Assembly (NCBI GenBank): GCA_035388825.1
Contig: DAOOQQ010000009.1
Location: forward strand, 31,438-95,437
From: MWAR01 sp035388825
GTDB lineage: Bacteria; Muiribacteriota; Ozemobacteria; Ozemobacterales; Ozemobacteraceae
Length of the DNA: 64,000 bases
Direction: 5' to 3'
Numbering within the stretch: the first letter of the stretch is position 1; each line of letters begins with the position of its first letter. Positions 59,209 through 64,000 of the stretch are shown here, piece by piece. Position numbers and translations under genes: made by a program. The notes under the pieces were generated by a model that made no database searches, was not told the DNA's origin, and saw nothing but the letters and a program-made list of their open reading frames with translations.

Positions 59209-61550
59209 GCGCCCAGGGCCCGGCGATACCGTTCACGCTCCTGCACGAAGGTGTTGAGCAGCGAAGTGGCCTGCTGCTGATTGCCCGCCGTGACCGCCTC
59301 GACGTAGCGCTTGTAGGCGGCTTCGTAATCATCCTTGACCGCCCGCAGGTTCGGATGCATGCTCCCGTAGGGAATGCTGTCGATCGTGGTGTCGAGCCGG
59401 ACCGACGCCCAGGGGTCGCTCTCTTTGGGGGTGATCTTCGTGAGGGGGGCCGACTCCACATCCTGGAGCATGGCCTGGGGCGGCATCGGGACGCTCGCCG
59501 GCGGTGTCGCCGTCTTCGCTTTCTTGTCCCGGCCGAACAGCTTCGCGATGCCCGTGAACAGCTTCTCGCCGAGGAAACCGCCGATCATGCCGCCCAGCAT
59601 GGGCCCGATGACGGGGACCGGGATCATCGCCCCCAGCATCGCCCCGATCGTGGAACCGGCCGCCTGGCCGGCGATGGCGACGAAGTCGAGACTCTTGAGC
59701 GCCTGCTTGAAGCTCATGCCGGCTCCGAGGTTCCCGCCGAACTGGCCGCCGACGAGCGAGGTCAGGGTCGGCAGCAGCGTGCCGGCGAGCGTTCCGACCA
59801 CGGGGATCGGGACGAACGTCTGGATCAGGGGCGCGACCAGGTGACCCGCCGCGGCGCCCATCGAGCTGCCGACGACGTTGCCCACGAACTGCATCGAGGC
59901 GATCGCCGACAGGGCTTTCTTGAGGCTCGGTTTTTCGCCCGTGGCGATCTGGCTGACCAGGTTGACGGCGATCGACGTGCCGGCCGTCATCGCGACGCTC
60001 TTGATGCTGAACGACTGCTTGATCGAGTCGGCGGCCTTCTCGAGGCCGACGCCGAGGGCCTTTTTGCCCTTCAGAAGGGTTTCGCTGAGTTTGACCTGCC
60101 GGTACTGCTTCGCGGTCTCGTCCGAGTAGGCCAGCACCGTTCCGCCATCCACGGCGCGATCGATCTTCCCGTCGACGACCGTCTGCTGGTAGGCCTGGTC
60201 CTTCCAGGCGTTGTATTCGGCGAGCTGTTGCCGGTAACTGGCCTCGAGAGCCGGCTTCTGGTCGGCGGAGGCGCTCAGGTAGGCCTGTTCCGCGTCATGC
60301 AGGGCTTTGTACCGGGTCGTCGCGGTCGAATCGACGGTCGTGTATTTCGTGTCTTCGAGGAAATTCCGGACGACCTGGCTGCGGTCTTCCGGATACTTCT
60401 CGATATAGGATTTCAAAAAGTCGCGGTAGGTCTGGGGTTTCGAGCTCTCGAACACGTCCAGCACCTTCTGATACGAGGACTGGATGCGGTTGTCGGTGAG
60501 CATCTTGTAGAACAGCGACGCATTGACGCCTTCGGTCGAGAGCTGCTCGGCGCCCGTCTTGAGAAGACCGTCGTTCGCGCCCGTGACGACCCCCTGGTTC
60601 TTGAAGATGAATTTATTCTCGGCGATATTCTTCTGGCTCTGGATGCGCCACGAGCTCGAGTCGTTGAGCCGATCCTTGTTCGCGAGCGTCTCGACGGCCT
60701 CGGCCCAGCCTTCGGAGTAGGCGAAGCCCTCGTCGGTGACCGAGTTCTTCGAGTGGGCGCCGGCATACTTCGTCTTCGGATAATTGGCCGTCTCGTAGGT
60801 CTGGTCCATGATCATGTGGCCGACTTCGTGGGCCATGACCGAGGCGGCCGACGAGTCGTTCATGCCGCCCTGGAACGCTTCGCTGTCGGTGGGAATGACG
60901 AGCCGGTTCGCGCTTCCGTTGTCGCGGTAGGAGACCTGGCCGTTCGCATCCTTTTCGGCGAGGATGAACCCCTTGGCGTCATGATAGATCGAGCCGGAGT
61001 CGCCGACTTCGAGATAGACCGGCTTCTTCAGGTCGCTGACGAGCCACTGGGCGAGCTCCGGGTTGCGGGTGCCCTGGCTGATTTCCTGCTGAAGCCGCTC
61101 GATCTTCATATTGCGGGCTTCGAGCTGCATCGCAACCGTGTTGCGCAGGCCCGGGTCGTTGTCGATGTAGCTCTTCAGCTGCTGATACCGGGGATCGCCG
61201 GCGGAAAGCTCGCGCAGCACCGGCACCGAGTTGCCGAGGAAGTCGCGGCTCCGGACGCTGTGGGAATTCCCCTCGACCGGCGCCACGATCTTGATCTGGG
61301 CCATCGACGCCTCGGACGTCAGCGCCTGCTGGGCGACGACCCGGTTCGACGTGTCGGTGACATAGTAGTTGCCGGACCCGGTGTCATACCGCGGCTTGAC
61401 CGATTGGACGATCTGGCCGGAATCGTCCCGGACGACATACCGCACGCCCTCCGTCGTCAGCTCGAACGTGGCCCCCGCGAACACGGGAAGAGCCAGGAGC
61501 AGGGCAAACATCACCAGGAAGAACAGGCGATGATCCGGTATGCGTTTCAT
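59196..61550 (-). CDS. Secreted HEXXH-type zinc protease-like protein with duplicated glycine-zipper modules
   Basis: 784 residues. Signal peptide about 8-27 (LFFLVMFALLLALPVFAGA). Protease-like centre: MAHEVGHMIMDQ (His241-Glu242-x-x-His245), with a SEGWAEAVE Glu about 35 residues later. Residues 541-611 (SLKKALSAIASM...) and 613-670 (SFKQALKSLDF...) are two related hydrophobic, glycine-zipper-rich modules (GSSMGAAAGHLV; GSTIGAMLGAMIP; VPVIGPMLGGMIGGFLG), possibly membrane-inserting. The C-terminus is a short coiled-coil region. A strong promoter and GGAGG precede ATG 61550. I recognise no named family for the whole. A toxin-like or envelope-lysing protein is one possibility (speculative). 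Confidence 0.8.
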   Translation of the reverse strand: MKRIPDHRLFFLVMFALLLALPVFAGATFELTTEGVRYVVRDDSGQIVQSVKPRYDTGSGNYYVTDTSNRVVAQQALTSEASMAQIKIVAPVEGNSHSVRSRDFLGNSVPVLRELSAGDPRYQQLKSYIDNDPGLRNTVAMQLEARNMKIERLQQEISQGTRNPELAQWLVSDLKKPVYLEVGDSGSIYHDAKGFILAEKDANGQVSYRDNGSANRLVIPTDSEAFQGGMNDSSAASVMAHEVGHMIMDQTYETANYPKTKYAGAHSKNSVTDEGFAYSEGWAEAVETLANKDRLNDSSSWRIQSQKNIAENKFIFKNQGVVTGANDGLLKTGAEQLSTEGVNASLFYKMLTDNRIQSSYQKVLDVFESSKPQTYRDFLKSYIEKYPEDRSQVVRNFLEDTKYTTVDSTATTRYKALHDAEQAYLSASADQKPALEASYRQQLAEYNAWKDQAYQQTVVDGKIDRAVDGGTVLAYSDETAKQYRQVKLSETLLKGKKALGVGLEKAADSIKQSFSIKSVAMTAGTSIAVNLVSQIATGEKPSLKKALSAIASMQFVGNVVGSSMGAAAGHLVAPLIQTFVPIPVVGTLAGTLLPTLTSLVGGQFGGNLGAGMSFKQALKSLDFVAIAGQAAGSTIGAMLGAMIPVPVIGPMLGGMIGGFLGEKLFTGIAKLFGRDKKAKTATPPASVPMPPQAMLQDVESAPLTKITPKESDPWASVRLDTTIDSIPYGSMHPNLRAVKDDYEAAYKRYVEAVTAGNQQQATSLLNTFVQERERYRRALGAYKK

Positions 61551-61595
61551 AGGTAAACCTCCGGCCAGCAGGGTAGATTCCGACGATTTTCTCAA

Positions 61596-61625
61596 ATTAT
61601 ACCAACCCCTCCCGGGGGGTCACAA
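61596..61625 (-). promoter_or_regulatory. Strong promoter of the zipper protease gene (TTGTGA-18-TATAAT, extended)
   Basis: On the minus strand TTGTGA (61620-61625), an 18-base spacer and TATAAT (61596-61601) preceded by TGG, 46 bases before the start. Confidence 0.65.
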
Positions 61626-61962
61626 GGGTACCGTTCCATGAAAATTTCGTCCGACTTGCAGTTTGCTCCAAATCACGGTGATCTTTTACCTCGCTTCCTG
61701 AGCGATTTTCGATGTTTCTGACAAGCCTATGTGTATTTCATAAAATTTTATCTGAAGCGTGTTATATTGTGCTGCCTTTATTGGTAGAGATAACTTCGAT
61801 GAGAAACGATGTTCGAGAACGGTAGAATGTGGGTTAAGTATGGGGGCAAATAATAACCATTGACTTCCCAACGTCGAAAAGATAATATCGATACTAGGTA
61901 TCGAATAGAATATAGAATCGAAATGAGGCTTGCTTCATATTCTCAGTAATGGAGGTCATGAG

Positions 61963-62046
61963 ATGGTTGGACTGCTCAGATCCGGATTCTTTCTTTCTGC
62001 GCTGATTGTGGCCCGACTGATAGCCCGTAACAGAGGCCACATCTAG
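61963..62046 (+). CDS. Possible 27-aa small membrane peptide
   Basis: GGAGG lies seven bases before an ATG encoding MVGLLRSGFFLSALIVARL plus a short basic tail. It has one hydrophobic segment and a good ribosome site, but its length is close to chance. It lies in the AT-rich gap upstream of the glycosyltransferase gene. Confidence 0.3.
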   Translation: MVGLLRSGFFLSALIVARLIARNRGHI

Positions 62047-62158
62047 ATCTTATCCCCCCCGGTAGTGCTCCGGGAGATGCTAGATGATTCGTTTTTCCAG
62101 ATTTTATCTCCATCACTCGTCTATTTTCTAATTCGAAAATTCTTGATACGGTGACATA

Positions 62159-63604
62159 ATGATGGCATTCCCAGTCAGCCAGCCAACCAAGGCCCAATGG
62201 CCCATTTGGTTCTTTCTTGTGGGTCTTTACTTTTTGCTTTTTTTCCACTTGCTGTTTCAGCAGGGTATGTTTATGGATGGCATTCTCTATGCAACAGTAA
62301 GCAGAAATTTCGCCCAGTCACACGGGGCGTGGTTTGACTTCATTTATAATGCCAAGCCTTTTTACGACCAGCCGCCTTTGGCTCTTTGGCTTCAGAGCGT
62401 CCTTTTCACTCTTTTCGGGGATTCAATTTATGTTGAAAGAATCTATTCCTTTTTTTGTGGCCTTATTGCAGTATGTTTTCTGATTTTAATTTGGCGAAGA
62501 GTTCATTCAAATAATGAATTGGCCAACTTTTTGTGGGTTCCAATTTTTTTCTTCTGCTCCGTTCCTCTAATCTTTTGGTCCTACTCTAACAATATGTTGG
62601 AGAATACTCTCTCTGTTTTTGTATTGGCTTCTGTATATTTTCAGCTTTTGTGCATTGCAAATAATTATTCATTGTTTTTCCTTTGCCTTTCGAGTTGTTC
62701 TGTTTTCTTGGCTTTTCTCTCGAAAGGCTTAGTTGGGCTCTTTCCTCTTGTGTTCTTTCTTTTTCATTGGCTGATTTTCCGCTCCGTAAAAATCAGCAAA
62801 ATGATAGCAATGTCTTTTCTATTGCTGGTTATAACAGGTATTTGTTGTTACACATTCTTCTCCTTGGTCCCCGGCTCAAGGGAATACTTTCAAACGCAGT
62901 TCAGCGCACAGGTTATCAATAGTCTTTCTGGGAATGTTAACTTATCTTTGCGACCTTTTCTTGTCCCTAGAAGGCTGTTTCAGGAACTTTTGCCAGCCAT
63001 TATTTTTGGCCTGATCTTTTGGGTGATCGCTTATCGCAGGGGCTACTACTCTTGGTTGAGCCACAAACAAACTTTATCTCAAGCAATTTTGTTCCTGCTG
63101 CTGGGCCTTTCGGCGTCTTTGCCTATCATGATGAGTTATAAGCAAAGAGGCTATTATCTAGTTCCGTCGCTTCATTTCTTTGTGTTATCAGTTTCAATTT
63201 TTATGGGACCTATTCTCAAATCAATATTTGATCGCGTAGAAATTTCTGATGTTATTTCCAAGTGGGTAAAATCGAGCATTGTAATCTTTCTTGCTGTCAG
63301 CCTGATTTTCTCATTTTCAACTATTGGCAAAATAGGTCGCAATCAAGACAAAATAGCTGACGTTGTCGCTTTGGGTAATATCATTGGCAGAGGCCAAAAG
63401 ATCACCATTGCTAAAAACCTCGCAGAGGACTGGTATTTGTTGGGCTACTTTCAAAGGTTCTTTGATATCTCTCTGGAACCTTATGATGGCAATGAAAGGT
63501 TTCTGTATTTTTTGGCTGACCTTGAAACTTCTCATATACCAGGCTCTTTTGTTAAAGAAAAAATCCCCCTCAAGAGACTTGTTCTATATCGTCGCTCTGG
63601 TTAG
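62159..63604 (+). CDS. GT39-type (ArnT/PMT-like) membrane glycosyltransferase
   Basis: 481 residues with about eleven TM helices. Features of lipid-dependent GT-C enzymes: an early acidic loop (FMDGILYATVSRNFAQSHGAWFDF) and the PFYDQPPLALWLQ motif, typical of ArnT-like family 39 transferases. SKGLVGLFPLVFFLFHW and KQRGYYLVPSLHFFVL follow. It likely moves a sugar from a polyprenyl carrier to an acceptor outside the membrane. Codon usage (TTT, AAT, TTA, ATT) and GC are far below the rest of the window. There is no clear Shine-Dalgarno; ATG 62162 is an alternative start. Confidence 0.88.
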   Translation: MMAFPVSQPTKAQWPIWFFLVGLYFLLFFHLLFQQGMFMDGILYATVSRNFAQSHGAWFDFIYNAKPFYDQPPLALWLQSVLFTLFGDSIYVERIYSFFCGLIAVCFLILIWRRVHSNNELANFLWVPIFFFCSVPLIFWSYSNNMLENTLSVFVLASVYFQLLCIANNYSLFFLCLSSCSVFLAFLSKGLVGLFPLVFFLFHWLIFRSVKISKMIAMSFLLLVITGICCYTFFSLVPGSREYFQTQFSAQVINSLSGNVNLSLRPFLVPRRLFQELLPAIIFGLIFWVIAYRRGYYSWLSHKQTLSQAILFLLLGLSASLPIMMSYKQRGYYLVPSLHFFVLSVSIFMGPILKSIFDRVEISDVISKWVKSSIVIFLAVSLIFSFSTIGKIGRNQDKIADVVALGNIIGRGQKITIAKNLAEDWYLLGYFQRFFDISLEPYDGNERFLYFLADLETSHIPGSFVKEKIPLKRLVLYRRSG

Positions 63605-64000
63605 CGATTGTATAATCACATACCCCCCCCTCGGCGAAAAGCCGCTTGACGAACCTTCTTCAGCCAGTCATTGTTGATCTTTGGCTTCAACCGAAGATGG
63701 GTTTCTGATGGAGACTGTCAGTTCCAGCTTTCCCGGGCCCTGGGCGATCTTCCGTCCCCGCCATGAATTTGCCTCTAGGCCACCTGCCCGGTTTCTCCGA
63801 ATCCGAAAAGCTGATTCGCGGCGGCTGGCAGATCACCTTCGAACGAGAGTTTCGCCTGTAGAGGCCCCATTTGACATCCTGCAACCGTTGCAGTACATTA
63901 TCCCTGTGCCTGTCATCAAGCGCTTCGCGAATTGTACGTTGCGGTCATACGGATTCGGATAAGGACTGAAAACCTGAGATGAAGCTATTGTCAGGCATTC
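63605..64000. other. Unassigned right-end region
   Basis: 396 bases without a gene I can support. A TATAAT (63612-63617) and a short CGGC-GAAA-type hairpin near 63634 are visible. Open frames of 65-93 codons exist on both strands, but none has a ribosome site or recognisable sequence. It may be a decayed mobile element, which I cannot show. Confidence 0.4.

Larger units (their letters stand above)
61620..64000. other. Low-GC region, probable horizontally acquired segment
   Basis: Base composition changes abruptly just after the zipper-protease promoter, from strongly GC-rich to AT-rich, and stays low through 63604. It recovers partly after about 63650. It holds one clear gene (62159-63604). 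In 61621-62158 I see only an extended -10-like TGTTATATT at 61760-61768 and a 27-codon frame. No tRNA, integrase or flanking repeat is visible, and the right boundary is outside the window. Confidence 0.65.

Noticed and set aside
61686..61871. A 61-codon minus-strand frame in the AT-rich gap
   Set aside because: No Shine-Dalgarno or recognisable sequence. It is likely chance in a non-coding stretch.
63681..63962. A 93-codon frame at the right end, possibly a transposase remnant
   Set aside because: No transposase motif, no ribosome site and no terminal repeats that I can see. The opposite strand is equally open.
1..64000. tRNA, rRNA or known riboswitch genes
   Set aside because: I looked through the gaps between genes and saw no cloverleaf, rRNA or recognisable riboswitch core. 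A covariance-model scan would be needed to exclude small RNAs.

Overview
The window comes from a GC-rich, diderm bacterium. Outer-membrane efflux (TolC type), lipoproteins and a ResB/CcsA cytochrome c maturation pair support this, and GTG, TTG and four-base start/stop overlaps are frequent. The gene set (dcw cluster, pseudopilin-like operon, beta-propeller proteins, many secreted proteins of unknown function) does not fit a well-studied genus. An uncultivated lineage such as Candidatus Riflebacteria is possible, but that is only a guess from gene content. About 95% of 1-61.6 kb is coding. The last 2.4 kb drops sharply in GC and looks foreign.

Layout. 1-2711 (minus): truncated membrane-bound adenylate/guanylate cyclase-like protein. 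2712-3138: short-repeat cluster. 3139-4113: flippase-like membrane protein. 4110-9677 (minus): five-gene efflux operon (TolC-like, ABC ATPase, adaptor, MacB/FtsX permease, second adaptor). 9816-11248: exported DJ-1/PfpI protein and a membrane methyltransferase-like protein. 11321-13503: larB-larC, nickel-pincer cofactor synthesis. 13681-20783: murD-ftsW-murG-ftsQ-ftsA-ftsZ, closed by a strong terminator. 20901-31600: radical SAM protein, BMP lipoprotein, murI, LivJ-like binding protein, a polyferredoxin/adenylate-forming fusion protein, a zinc-ribbon propeller protein, a Cys-rich small protein and a secreted barrel-like protein. 31677-38753: nnr, metallo-hydrolase, rlmH, cheR, cheB, ferritin-like protein, initiating sugar transferase, DUF1858 protein. 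38848-43327: dxs-resB-ccsA. 43335-44318 (minus): unknown protein. 44319-44888: second short-repeat cluster. 44889-49406: rarD, three pilin/pseudopilin-type proteins, Thr-rich lipoprotein. 49476-50875 (minus): propeller protein and secreted Cys-quartet protein. 51094-61550: small protein, unknown protein, SpoIIE-type phosphatase, secreted zinc peptidase, hybrid histidine kinase, and (minus) a secreted zinc-protease-like protein with duplicated glycine-zipper modules. 61620-64000: low-GC region with a GT39-type glycosyltransferase.

How it fits together. The window combines housekeeping (division, peptidoglycan precursors, isoprenoids, cytochrome c maturation) with envelope functions. The most unusual candidate system is at 22331-31600. 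Two solute-binding proteins have no permease or ATPase beside them. They sit with a membrane polyferredoxin fused in frame to a phenylacetate-CoA-ligase-like domain, a membrane-anchored propeller protein and a nine-cysteine protein. Genome-level curiosities are extended -10 promoters (several placed so that transcripts would be leaderless), AT-rich codon islets inside GC-rich genes, and two families of intergenic repeats, one of which has entered a PAS-domain coding sequence in frame.
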